Of a stretch of 64,000 nt of DNA, positions 56,351 through 64,000 are shown piece after piece. The position numbers and the translations under genes are program-made. Within the stretch, counting starts at the first letter, position 1; every line of letters begins with the position of its first letter. Origin of the DNA: Paenibacillus sp. FSL H7-0331 (GTDB lineage Bacteria > Bacillota > Bacilli > Paenibacillales > NBRC-103111); NCBI RefSeq assembly GCF_001956045.1, contig NZ_MRTH01000026.1:42228-106227 (forward strand). Reading direction: 5' to 3'. The notes below the pieces were generated by a model, which was not told the origin of the DNA, searched no databases, and saw only the letters and a list, made by a program, of their open reading frames with translations.

Positions 56351-57196
56351 GTGAATAAATCCTGGAATGAACGGATACTACGTTATCTAGTGTCCCCAGC
56401 TCTAATGATCGTTTATCTGAGTTTCTTGCTCTTTCCGTTGTACTGGATGGCTATTACGTCTCTGAAGCGCAATTCAGATTTGTTCGTGATGCCGCCCAAA
56501 TGGTTTGTAACCCAACCCATCTTGGAGCATTATATCAAGCTCTTCAGTGAATCTGCGTTCCTTGTTTACTACAAGAATAGTCTGATCGTCAGCTTGTCAA
56601 CGACTCTGCTTACATTATTGCTGGCTATGATGGCTGGCTACGCGTTTTCCCGCTTCCGGTTTGCCTTTAAAGAGCTTGCTATGCTCTCCATTATGTCGAC
56701 GCAAATGCTGCCAGTCGTCTCTCTGCTGATTGCCCTATACGCGATGTATAAAAGCTACGGACTTCTGAATACTCATATCGGACTTATCATCGCGCTGACA
56801 ACAGCTGCTCTTCCTTTCTCGATCATGATGCTGAAGGTTTTCTTTGACAGCATACCGATATCTCTGGAAGAAGCCGCCAAAATTGATGGTGTAAGCCGGT
56901 CCGGGATCCTGTTCCGTATCGTGCTACCTTTATCCAAGCCTGGCATCTTTGCTGTCGGTATCTACTCCTTCATCATGTCGTGGGACGATCTGCTCTATTC
57001 GCTCACGCTCATTACCAAAGATCCATTGCGTACGCTTAACCCCGGTATTTCCATTCGTTATATGGGTGAGGTCGCCTACGATTGGGCTAACATCATGACG
57101 GTCTGTGTTTCCTCAACGATACCGATATTGCTGTTATTCTTAATGTTTCAGAAATATATGGTTTCGGGTCTGACGTCTGGAGCTGTCAAGGAATAA
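56351..57196 (+). CDS. Carbohydrate ABC transporter permease (MalG type), system D
   Basis: 281 residues from the GTG at 56351-56353, with GGAAGGGGG seven bases upstream and the stop of the partner gene one base before it. The longer frame to 56240 overlaps the partner gene and is rejected. Docking motif LEEAAKIDGVSRSGILFRIVLP; C-terminus QKYMVSGLTSGAVKE. Confidence 0.93.
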   Translation: MNKSWNERILRYLVSPALMIVYLSFLLFPLYWMAITSLKRNSDLFVMPPKWFVTQPILEHYIKLFSESAFLVYYKNSLIVSLSTTLLTLLLAMMAGYAFSRFRFAFKELAMLSIMSTQMLPVVSLLIALYAMYKSYGLLNTHIGLIIALTTAALPFSIMMLKVFFDSIPISLEEAAKIDGVSRSGILFRIVLPLSKPGIFAVGIYSFIMSWDDLLYSLTLITKDPLRTLNPGISIRYMGEVAYDWANIMTVCVSSTIPILLLFLMFQKYMVSGLTSGAVKE

Positions 57197-57208
57197 TTAA
57201 AAATTGAA

Positions 57209-57256
57209 AAGATCATACCCTCCTTTTTCCCGCAAGAAAATGGAGGGTATGACCTT
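57209..57256. terminator. Bidirectional terminator, system D and ddh
   Basis: AAGATCATACCCTCC (57209-57223) against GGAGGGTATGACCTT (57242-57256), one mismatch in 15. Between convergent genes. Confidence 0.85.
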
Positions 57257-57283
57257 TGTGCGCAGCTTTACTCTCGTTTAATG

Positions 57284-58258
57284 CTATAACAATTCTTTTC
57301 TCAGCTGTTCCGCCGATTTGGGTGACAAATAACCGTATGGAATATCGAATACCGTTTTGGCTCCGACAAAACCTTCGGCAGCAAACTTATGGATGGCTCG
57401 GGCATAAGCTACCAGTACGCTGCCCGTAAATTCAGGATTGCTTTCCAGATTAAGTCCAAATTCAATGATCTGCTTGCTGTTGACGCCTGTCTTGCCACTT
57501 CTAAATACAAGCCCACCATGAGGCATAGTCGCATGCTGTTCCTGCAATTCCTCAGCGCTAATAAAGTGAACCACAGTCTCATAATCAGCAAAATAATTAG
57601 GCATCGTAGTAATCTCTTTTTCAATTCGTGACAGATCTTCTCCGGCTTCCGCCACAACATAACATTCTCTTAGATGCTTGTCTCTCGTAGTTAATACGGG
57701 ATCTTCGCCATTTCTGACTTTATTAACCGCATCGTCATTAGGGATGGTATACTGGACAGCGTTCTTCACACCCTGAATTCGACGAATCGCATCCGAATGA
57801 CCCTGGCTTACCCCTTTTCCCCAAAATGTATATTCTTTTCCTTCAGGCAGCACCACTTCAGCCAGCAAACGATTTAATGAAAACAATCCTGGGTCCCAGC
57901 CCGTTGAAATGACACTGGCATGTCCGGATTTTTTGGCTGAAGCCTCTACGGCATCAAAATATTGAGGGATTTTGCCGTGGTTGTCAAAGCTGTCCACCGT
58001 ATGGAACATGGACGCGATGTACGGACCTTGCTCTGGTAGATCCGTTGCTGAACCACCACATAATATCATCACATCGATTTTGCCTATGTAGGTATCGATT
58101 TTCGAAATATGAACCATTTCTACAGCTGATTGAATATCTGCGGGTTGACGTCTTGTAAATATCGCAACGAGCTCCATGTCTGCATTTTGCTGAATTGACG
58201 ATTCCACACCACGGCCTAAATTACCATAACCTACTATACCTACTTTTATCTTGTTCAT
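57284..58258 (-). CDS. ddh: meso-Diaminopimelate D-dehydrogenase
   Basis: 324 residues from the ATG at 58256-58258 with GGAGG eight bases upstream; the frame to 58321 lacks support. NADPH-binding Rossmann motif GIVGYGNLGRG (6-16). Diagnostic family blocks are SFDNHGKIPQYFDAVEASAKKSGHASVISTGWDPGLFSLNRLL and TFWGKGVSQGHSDAIRRIQGVKNAVQYTIP. It makes meso-diaminopimelate from tetrahydrodipicolinate in one step (lysine and peptidoglycan precursor). Monocistronic, between a plus-strand ABC system and the ara operon. Confidence 0.95.
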   Translation of the reverse strand: MNKIKVGIVGYGNLGRGVESSIQQNADMELVAIFTRRQPADIQSAVEMVHISKIDTYIGKIDVMILCGGSATDLPEQGPYIASMFHTVDSFDNHGKIPQYFDAVEASAKKSGHASVISTGWDPGLFSLNRLLAEVVLPEGKEYTFWGKGVSQGHSDAIRRIQGVKNAVQYTIPNDDAVNKVRNGEDPVLTTRDKHLRECYVVAEAGEDLSRIEKEITTMPNYFADYETVVHFISAEELQEQHATMPHGGLVFRSGKTGVNSKQIIEFGLNLESNPEFTGSVLVAYARAIHKFAAEGFVGAKTVFDIPYGYLSPKSAEQLRKELL

Positions 58259-58345
58259 CACGAATACCTCCATATTATAATAGCAATCTGCCCGTTCTAA
58301 TATAACATGAAATGTAAGCATTGCACAAAAGTTTTAAGTATGAAG

Positions 58346-58385
58346 TCCGGTGAATAAGACCCGCTGCACTCATTATTCACCAGTG
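58346..58385. repeat. Mini-copy of the palindromic element ends
   Basis: TCCGGTGAATAAGACCCGCTGCAC followed by TTATTCACC. GGTGAATAA (58349-58357) pairs with TTATTCACC (58373-58381). The sequence matches both ends of the 172-bp element at 37358-37529 with the middle missing. Confidence 0.5.
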
Positions 58386-58390
58386 ACGTA

Positions 58391-58430
58391 AAAAAGGAGC
58401 CTGTCACCTATTACGGGACAAAGCTCCTTA
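58391..58430 (-). terminator. Terminator of the ara operon
   Basis: AAGGAGC (58394-58400) and GCTCCTT (58423-58429) with an inner TGTC/GACA pairing and TTTTTT on the minus strand, 20 bp past the araA stop. Confidence 0.85.
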
Positions 58431-58450
58431 TATTGGTTCTGTACCCTTTC

Positions 58451-59941
58451 TTAGCGGAGGCGCCAGAACAGTTCATTCCATTTCAGTTCATTGCGGAATC
58501 CGCGCAGGTTGGTATCTTTATTAATGATGACACTTTCGATTCCCGTCATTTCTGCCCAGTCGAGCAGCTGATCAACGGTTACCACATAGGAGAACACCGT
58601 ATGATGCGCCCCACCGGCATAAATCCAGGCTTCAGCGGCCTCTTGCAGGGAAGGCTGGGATTTCCAGAGAACTCTCGCTACAGGGAGCTTAGGCATCGAT
58701 TTATGCGGAGCTACAGCATCCACCTGACTGATGATCAAGCGGAAACGGCCACCCATATCGACCAAGGATGCGTTCACGGCTGCACCGGCACGACCATCAA
58801 AGGTCAGACGTGCTGGATCTGCTTTGCCGCCAATGGAAAGTGGATGAACTTCAATTTTGGGACGCGTCGCTGCGATGGTTGGACAAACCTCCAGCATGTG
58901 CGAGCCCAGCACCAATTCATTTCCCGGCTCCAGGTGATACGTGTAATCCTCCATGAATGAGGTTCCTTCGTTACCCGCAATAATCTTCATCATCCGTGTT
59001 AAAGCCGCTGTTTTCCAATCACCTTCTCCGCCAAAGCCGTAGCCTTGACTCATCAACCGTTGAACCGCAAGGCCTGGAAGCTGCTTAATGCCATGCAAAT
59101 CCTCAAAGCTGGTCGTGAAGGCACTGAATCCGCCCTCTTGTAAAAAAGCCTTCATCCCGATTTCAATACGCGCTTGTTCAAGGATCGAATCCTTCAATGA
59201 GCCCGGCGCACGTCCTTCGGCGGAAATATCATACAGTTCGGCATATTCATCGAACAGAGCGTTGATTTGACTGCCCGATACATCGTTAATCCGCTGCGCC
59301 AAATCACCGACGCCATATCCGTTGATCGACCAGCCGAATTTAATCTGCGCTTCTACTTTATCGCCTTCGGTCACCGCCACCTGACGCATATTGTCCCCAA
59401 AACGGGCCAGCTTCAGATTGCGGCTTTCGATTACTGCGACAGCTGTGCGCATCCAGCCACCGATCCGTTCACGAACCTGAGCTTCCTCCCAATATCCGAC
59501 TACGACCTTACGAACAATCCCCATACGACTGCCGATAAAGCCATACTCCCGATCTCCATGAGCCGATTGATTGGTGTTCATAAAATCCATATCGATCGTG
59601 TCCCATGGAATATCACGGTTGTATTGCGTATGCAAATGTAGCAGCGGCTTGCGCAGCTCGGTCAGGCCAGCAATCCACATTTTGGCTGGGGAAAAGGTAT
59701 GCATCCAGGTAATAATCCCCGCGCAGGCTGCGTCTGCATTGGCATCAATGCAAAGCTGGAGAATGGCATCAGGCGTTGTGAGCACGCTTTTGAAGACGAT
59801 TGTATAAGGAATTGCGTTATCGCAGTCCAAGCCTTGAGTGATCTCACGTGAATGCTGCTCGACTTCTAATAGTGTTTCAGGGCCATACAAGTGCTGGCTT
59901 CCGGTAACGAACCAAAATTCGTAGGGTTTTGTTTTTAACAC
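58451..59941 (-). CDS. araA: L-arabinose isomerase
   Basis: 496 residues. Converts L-arabinose to L-ribulose (Mn2+-dependent, cytosol). Family blocks run throughout: YEFWFVTGSQHLYGPETL at the N-terminus, TWMHTFSPAKMWIAGL, FNTNQSAHGDREYGFI-type segment, GYGFGGEGDWKTAALTRMMKI, SFMEDYTYHLEPGNELVLGSHMLEVCP. Last gene of araD-araB-araA. The start is GTG at 59939-59941 with AAGGAG 11 bases upstream. A 420-bp GC-rich repeat region separates it from araB; a terminator follows. Confidence 0.96.
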   Translation of the reverse strand: MLKTKPYEFWFVTGSQHLYGPETLLEVEQHSREITQGLDCDNAIPYTIVFKSVLTTPDAILQLCIDANADAACAGIITWMHTFSPAKMWIAGLTELRKPLLHLHTQYNRDIPWDTIDMDFMNTNQSAHGDREYGFIGSRMGIVRKVVVGYWEEAQVRERIGGWMRTAVAVIESRNLKLARFGDNMRQVAVTEGDKVEAQIKFGWSINGYGVGDLAQRINDVSGSQINALFDEYAELYDISAEGRAPGSLKDSILEQARIEIGMKAFLQEGGFSAFTTSFEDLHGIKQLPGLAVQRLMSQGYGFGGEGDWKTAALTRMMKIIAGNEGTSFMEDYTYHLEPGNELVLGSHMLEVCPTIAATRPKIEVHPLSIGGKADPARLTFDGRAGAAVNASLVDMGGRFRLIISQVDAVAPHKSMPKLPVARVLWKSQPSLQEAAEAWIYAGGAHHTVFSYVVTVDQLLDWAEMTGIESVIINKDTNLRGFRNELKWNELFWRLR

Positions 59942-60363
59942 GGTGGGTTAATCTCCTTTTTTTCGACCCTCCCAAACCCTCCCTGTAGGGAGGGCCCCAA
60001 AGGGCGCTGCCCTCTGGACTCCCCTGACTGTCTGCAGACTGGGGTGTTCTCGGGGCGCTTTCGTCCCTGCGGGACACGCTTGGCTTTGGGTGCTGGGGTG
60101 CGGGTGCATGGTTTTGTGTATTCGGGGCACTTTTCGTCCCAATGGGACACGCTTGACTTTGGTGTATAGATTTAGTTAAGGATAAGGGCACTTCGTTCCT
60201 TTCGGAACATCAGCAGGGCAAGAGCAGGGCGAGAGCAGGGCAAGAGCAGAACAAGAGCAGGGCGAGAGCAAAACGACGGTGGAGCGACGACTGAGCGATT
60301 ACTGAGCAACGATAGTGACGACTGAGAGACTTCAGTGCAATAGCAGCGGAGCGATTTTAGCGA
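59942..60363 (-). repeat. GC-rich hairpin repeats and 11-bp tandem repeats in the araB-araA gap
   Basis: No gene. Two direct repeats (60052-60098 and 60124-60163) share a GGGGC-CTTTTCGTCCC...GGGACACGCTTG-CTTTGG pattern, and a shorter third lies at 60185-60210. Each contains a hairpin (GTCCC-GGGAC at 60063-60075 and 60136-60148; GTTCC-GGAAC at 60195-60208). Palindromes at 59978-59994 (CCCTCCCT..AGGGAGGG) and 59997-60017. An 11-bp AGCAGGGCRAG unit repeats five times at 60212-60266. Short frames over this region are spurious. Confidence 0.8.
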
Positions 60364-62034
60364 TTAATTGATTTCTTCTTTAATCGCTTTTAGGCGCTTC
60401 ATGACGTCGTTCGCGCCACGGCCAAAATAATCGTGGAGCTTGCTGTATTCCTGATACAGCTTCTCGTAGACCTCGACGTTAGCCTGAATCGGCTTGAACG
60501 TTTCCTCGCGGATGCGGGCCATTTGCTGAGCGGCTTCGACAATGGTGTCGTAGCCGCCATTAGCGGAGCCGGCGGCAACAGCGCCAAACATAGCAGCGCC
60601 AAGCGCTGGCGTTTGTTTGGAAGCGGCGATTTTGATTTCGCGGTTGGTGACATCCGCGTAAATTTGCATCAGCAGCTTGTTCTTTTGCGGCAAGCCGCCG
60701 CAGGCGTATAGTTCTTGGACTTCGACGCCATTATCATGGAAGGCGTCGACGATTTTGCGTGTGCCGAATGCAGTGGATTCCAGCAACGCACGGTAAATTT
60801 CCTCAGGCTTGGTCAGGAGTGTGCAGCCGACCAGCAGACCGGTTAAGTCGGTATCGACCAACACGGAACGGTTACCGTTCCACCAATCCAGAGCAAGCAG
60901 TCCGGATTGTCCTGGCTGGTAGGTGGAAGCTTGGCGTTCCAGCCATTCGTGGACGGAAATATTATCGCTTGCAGCGGCTTCGTGAACGTAAGCCGGGACG
61001 GCTTGCTCTACATACCAGGCAAAGATATCGCCTACGGCAGACTGACCGGCTTCATAGCCCATATAGCCGGGGATGATTCCGTCCTCGACGACGCCGCACA
61101 TGCCTTCGACCTGCTTTTCATGGTCGCCAAGCAGCATGTGGCAAATCGATGTACCCATCGCCATCACGAGCTTGCCAGGTGTGACGACGCCAACAGCGGG
61201 AACCGCGGCATGAGCATCCACGTTGCCGACAGCTACTGCTGTACCGGCTTTGAGTCCCGTAAGTGCGGCCATAGCTTCAGTCAGCCCACCTGCTTTGGTA
61301 CCAAGAGGCAGGACTTCTCCTCGCAGCTTGGTGTCCGTTAAATGCTCGAGTCTTGGATCCAATGCTTTGAAAAAATCTTTGCTCGGGTATCCATCCTGCT
61401 TATGCCATATCGATTTGTAGCCTGCCGTACAGCTGTTACAGACCGTATTGCCTGTCATTTGCGCGATAACCCAATCAGTCGCTTCCAGGAATAAGTCCGT
61501 ACGCTCATAAATATGAGGCGCTTCATTCAGGATTTGCCAAATCTTCGCAATCATCCATTCGGACGATATTTTGCCGCCGTAACGGGGTAGGAACGCTTCT
61601 CCGCGCTGCTCAGCGATTTCATTCAGCAGATTGGCTTCATCCTGAGCTGCATGATGCTTCCACAGCTTCAGCCAGCTATGGGGCTGATCCTTCAGCTCGG
61701 AGTCAAAGCATAACGGCACCCCTTTTGCATCAACAGGCAGCATCGTACACGCTGTAAAATCGATGCCCAACCCGATCACATCAGCCGGATCGATACCGGA
61801 TAACTTCAGTACTGCCGGAATCGATTGTTTGAGTACTGTAATATAATCGGCAGGATGCTGCAGCGCCCAATCCATATCCAGCTTGACACCGGATTCCGGC
61901 AGCTGCTCGTCAATAACATTATGTGGATACGGCGTAACATGATCCGCCAGCTCCGTTCCGTCGCTTAAATCGACCAGTACAGCTCGGCCGGATTCAGTTC
62001 CGTAGTCGACTCCGATTGCATATTTGTTGCCCAA
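60364..62034 (-). CDS. araB: L-ribulokinase
   Basis: 556 residues. Phosphorylates L-ribulose to L-ribulose 5-phosphate. FGGY-kinase features: N-terminal [56 protein letters not shown], and the C-terminal [22 protein letters not shown]. The start is set at TTG 62032-62034 because GGAGG is eight bases upstream and the protein then begins [11 protein letters not shown] as in relatives; an ATG five codons earlier has no Shine-Dalgarno. It begins 19 bp after araD. Distinct from the kinase at 34019-35554. Confidence 0.95.
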   Translation of the reverse strand: MGNKYAIGVDYGTESGRAVLVDLSDGTELADHVTPYPHNVIDEQLPESGVKLDMDWALQHPADYITVLKQSIPAVLKLSGIDPADVIGLGIDFTACTMLPVDAKGVPLCFDSELKDQPHSWLKLWKHHAAQDEANLLNEIAEQRGEAFLPRYGGKISSEWMIAKIWQILNEAPHIYERTDLFLEATDWVIAQMTGNTVCNSCTAGYKSIWHKQDGYPSKDFFKALDPRLEHLTDTKLRGEVLPLGTKAGGLTEAMAALTGLKAGTAVAVGNVDAHAAVPAVGVVTPGKLVMAMGTSICHMLLGDHEKQVEGMCGVVEDGIIPGYMGYEAGQSAVGDIFAWYVEQAVPAYVHEAAASDNISVHEWLERQASTYQPGQSGLLALDWWNGNRSVLVDTDLTGLLVGCTLLTKPEEIYRALLESTAFGTRKIVDAFHDNGVEVQELYACGGLPQKNKLLMQIYADVTNREIKIAASKQTPALGAAMFGAVAAGSANGGYDTIVEAAQQMARIREETFKPIQANVEVYEKLYQEYSKLHDYFGRGANDVMKRLKAIKEEIN

Positions 62035-62053
62035 CCTGTTCGCCTCCATCGCT

Positions 62054-62749
62054 TTATTTTTGTCCGTAATATGCGTTAGCTCCGTGTTTTCTCAAAAAAT
62101 GCCGATCCAGCAGCACTTGATCCATCGGAGCAATCTGCGGATTTAGTTGGTACGTATGGTAAGCCATTTTGGCGACTTCCTCCAGCACCACAGCATTGTG
62201 AACAGCATCATGGGCATCCTTGCCCCAAGCGAATGGAGCATGACAATTGACCAATACACCAGGGATTTGCCGTGGATTCAACTTTAAATTGTGAAAGGTT
62301 TCAATAATCACATTCCCGGTCTCCAGCTCGTAAGCGCCTTCAATCTCATCCTTCGTCATATGGCGTGTGCAGGGCACTTCACCATAAAAATAATCCGCCT
62401 GCGTCGTACCGAGTGCCGGAATCGGTCTGCCAGCCTGTGCCCAGCTCGTCGCCCAAGGCGAATGGGTATGTACAATTCCGCCAATATCTTCAAAAGCGCG
62501 GTACAATGCCAAATGCGTAGGCGTGTCGGATGAAGGGCGATAGCTGCCCTCCACAATAGTGCCTTGCAAATCCACAACGACCAAATCGTTTGCCTGTAAT
62601 TCCTCATAAGGAACACCGCTTGGCTTAATGACCACCAGTCCGCGTTCACGGTCAATTCCACTCACATTGCCCCATGTAAAGGTGACCAAGCCGTACTTTG
62701 GCAAATCCAGATTAGCCTGCAGCACTTCCTGCTTTAACTTTTTTAACAA
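62054..62749 (-). CDS. araD: L-ribulose-5-phosphate 4-epimerase
   Basis: 231 residues from TTG at 62747-62749, the exact length of E. coli AraD. AAAGGTG is eight to nine bases upstream. Class II aldolase-fold epimerase making D-xylulose 5-phosphate. Motifs: [59 protein letters not shown] with zinc His residues, [39 protein letters not shown]. The longer frame to 62830 would run through the promoter and operator and is rejected. First gene of araD-araB-araA. Confidence 0.95.
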   Translation of the reverse strand: MLKKLKQEVLQANLDLPKYGLVTFTWGNVSGIDRERGLVVIKPSGVPYEELQANDLVVVDLQGTIVEGSYRPSSDTPTHLALYRAFEDIGGIVHTHSPWATSWAQAGRPIPALGTTQADYFYGEVPCTRHMTKDEIEGAYELETGNVIIETFHNLKLNPRQIPGVLVNCHAPFAWGKDAHDAVHNAVVLEEVAKMAYHTYQLNPQIAPMDQVLLDRHFLRKHGANAYYGQK

Positions 62750-62800
62750 ACGGTTCCACACCTTTCCTGAAATCGAGTTTGTTTTCGCTTCACTATACCC

Positions 62801-62829
62801 ATTATATATTTGTACGTACAAATTTTCCA
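62801..62829 (-). promoter_or_regulatory. ara operon promoter with AraR-type operator in the spacer
   Basis: On the minus strand TGGAAA (-35, 62824-62829) and TATAAT (-10, 62801-62806) are 17 bp apart. The 16-bp perfect palindrome ATTTGTACGTACAAAT (62808-62823) fills the spacer and matches the AraR operator of Bacillus. Expected: repression without arabinose. Confidence 0.8.
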
Positions 62830-62852
62830 CTTCTATTTTTAACTCTCTAAAA

Positions 62853-62910
62853 GCCCTGTGAATAAGGTCCCGCTCACGTCCAAATATCCTTCCGATCGCT
62901 GTTGTCGCTC
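62853..62910. repeat. Half-copy of the palindromic element
   Basis: GTGAATA..., ...CCAAATATCCTT and CGATCGCTGTTGT match the right half (reverse complement) of the element at 37358-37529 with scattered mismatches. It is just upstream of the ara promoter. The remainder of 62911-63224 shows no convincing gene; a weak 98-codon frame (62858-63154) begins inside the repeat without a ribosome binding site. Confidence 0.55.
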
Positions 62911-63224
62911 GTATAGCAGCAACACAGATCCTAATGAATCGAATTCATACTGTAATGGTAAAAACAAAAATGAATTGCTGGCCAGACAAATCAAGGTGTT
63001 TGAGGATAACCGTATAGATGATGACCTGCACTATAAATATATTTGCCGGGGCTACGAGTATCCTTTCACCGTGATGCGAGATGTATTTAGAACGCGTATT
63101 AGTATCATGATGGGGGAAAACTTTAAAGTTTTATTGACTAGAATGAAAAAGTAATCCTATAGATAAATTCTTGTACGTATACCATAATGTCGTATATTTA
63201 GCTTGTTCGGAAGTACCGACAAAG

Positions 63225-63256
63225 AAAAATCCCCGCGCAGCTGCGTGGGGATTTTT
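63225..63256. terminator. Terminator after collagen-like gene
   Basis: AAAAATCCCCGCGCAG and CTGCGTGGGGATTTTT form a 16-bp stem with one G-U pair, T-rich on both strands. Confidence 0.9.
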
Positions 63257-63321
63257 CTTATATGAACAACTTCTTAAGAAACTTAAATATATCAAAGCTT
63301 GTTCGTCTATACCACCTTTTG

Positions 63322-64000
63322 CTAAGGCTGTATTAAAGCGCCTGTAAAAGTGATGGCCCCGATGGCATTAGCCGTACCGACAGTAGTTAATCCGCCTAAT
63401 GAATACGTAACATTACCAGTTCCAGGGGTTAAATCAACATGGTTGACACTTGTAGCTGCAAATGTGTTGTTCCCGGTCCCATGTTGATTAATGCTGAAAA
63501 TAACAGTTGCTCCACGAAGAATTTGTAATTGAACTATTGTATTACCTGCCGTATCTTGCCAACCAACGAGACCAGTTAACCAAACGCGACTTCCAGCAGG
63601 AACCCCTGTTATTGTGATCGTTTTTAATGTAGCCGGGGCAAGACCTACTGCGATTGCTGAACTACCAGTGGTATTTGGAGTATTTTCAGATACCTGAAAT
63701 TGCTGGAAAATCCCGCCTTGTGGGCCTTGCGGCCCTTGAGCACCTTGTGGCCCTTGCAGACCTTGCGGTCCTTGCAAGCCTTGTGGTCCTTGCAGACCTT
63801 GCGGGCCTTGTGCACCTTGCGGTCCTTGCAGACCTTGCGGCCCTTGTGTACCTTGCGGGCCTTGCAAGCCTTGTGGTCCTTGCAGACCTTGCGGGCCTTG
63901 TGCACCTTGCGGTCCTTGCAGACCTTGTGGTCCTTGCAGACCTTGCGGCCCTTGTGCACCTTGCGGTCCTTGCAAGCCTTGTGGTCCTTGCAGACCTTGC
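63322..64000 (-). CDS. Collagen-like GPQ-repeat protein, 3' part (partial)
   Basis: Partial: the frame continues beyond the right edge, so the N-terminus is missing. From the edge to about 63710 it is an uninterrupted GPQGxQ collagen-like repeat ([12 protein letters not shown]). A globular C-terminal domain of ~125 residues follows ([39 protein letters not shown]..., [26 protein letters not shown]), of the kind that trimerises BclA-like exosporium or surface filaments. Expected location: spore or cell surface. Repeats are conserved at DNA level, suggesting recent copy-number changes. A terminator follows at 63225-63256. Confidence 0.88.
   Translation of the reverse strand, partial: QGLQGPQGLQGPQGAQGPQGLQGPQGLQGPQGAQGPQGLQGPQGLQGPQGTQGPQGLQGPQGAQGPQGLQGPQGLQGPQGLQGPQGAQGPQGPQGGIFQQFQVSENTPNTTGSSAIAVGLAPATLKTITITGVPAGSRVWLTGLVGWQDTAGNTIVQLQILRGATVIFSINQHGTGNNTFAATSVNHVDLTPGTGNVTYSLGGLTTVGTANAIGAITFTGALIQP

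Noticed and set aside
59877..60191. Three overlapping minus-strand frames of 64-104 codons
   Set aside because: They arise from the GC-rich hairpin repeats, have no ribosome binding sites and give Pro/Arg/Ser-rich low-complexity sequence.
62750..62830. Extended N-terminus of araD
   Set aside because: Would translate the promoter and AraR operator; the TTG at 62747-62749 gives the family length and has a Shine-Dalgarno.
62858..63154. 98-codon plus-strand frame as a gene
   Set aside because: Begins in the half-copy of the palindromic element, no ribosome binding site, no recognisable domain; kept only as a note.
63645..64000. Regular repeats considered as a CRISPR array or as a second Lys/Arg-rich protein
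   Set aside because: There are no unique spacers; the periodicity is that of GPQ codons, and the alternative frame is a shadow of the collagen-like frame.

Overview
The window looks like a chromosomal segment of a spore-forming Paenibacillus-type Firmicute. The evidence is the sporulation/envelope pair lytH-yunB, yutD beside lipA, an S-layer-homology (SLH) protein, a collagen-like GPQ-repeat protein, AGGAGG-type ribosome binding sites with frequent TTG/GTG starts, and many carbohydrate ABC importers of the lpl/ytc type without their own ATPases. No rRNA, tRNA, CRISPR array, intact insertion sequence or prophage was seen.

Layout. (1) 1-6.4 kb, housekeeping: yutD, lipA, larB-larC for the nickel-pincer cofactor (the C-terminal part of LarC lies as a separate gene on the opposite strand), lytH and yunB. 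(2) 6.6-17.3 kb, minus strand: a sugar-acid operon with a semialdehyde dehydrogenase, a GntR/FCD regulator, a KDG-dehydratase-type aldolase, an unusual enolase-superfamily protein and a solute-binding lipoprotein. Behind a terminator follow two permeases, a second binding protein and a TIM-barrel isomerase. (3) 17.4-29.6 kb: another ABC importer, a GH43 glycosidase, two membrane-anchored AraC-type regulators and an orphan binding protein. (4) 29.8-45.2 kb: a large locus divergent from a LacI regulator. It has an ABC importer, three DUF5060/DUF5605-type glycoside hydrolases, a FucI/AraA-like isomerase, a split transketolase and an FGGY kinase, followed by a lactonase-family protein. By inference this resembles a D-apiose (branched pentose) pathway: apiosidase, isomerase, apulose kinase, apulose-4-phosphate transketolase. 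(5) 45.3-53.8 kb: a CFA-synthase-like methyltransferase, a structured intergenic region, the SLH protein, a sulfatase remnant and a third membrane AraC regulator. (6) 54-58.3 kb: a plus-strand ABC importer and meso-diaminopimelate dehydrogenase. (7) 58.4-62.8 kb: araD-araB-araA under a promoter whose spacer holds a perfect AraR-type palindrome. (8) 63.3-64 kb: the 3' part of a collagen-like gene cut by the window edge.

Taken together the accessory genes suggest a scavenger of plant cell-wall sugars: arabinose, xylo-/arabino-oligosaccharides, sugar acids and possibly apiose from pectin. Extracellular ligands would be sensed by the membrane AraC proteins, imported by ATPase-less ABC modules sharing a distant MsmX-type ATPase, and fed into the pentose phosphate pathway or 2-oxoglutarate.

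Three families of non-coding repeats stand out. One is a short hairpin repeat lying directly 5' of the Shine-Dalgarno of minus-strand genes at four loci (eight units). The second is a ~172-bp palindromic MITE-like element with two degenerate relatives. The third is a GC-rich hairpin array between araB and araA. All functional statements are from reading the sequence; no database search was run.
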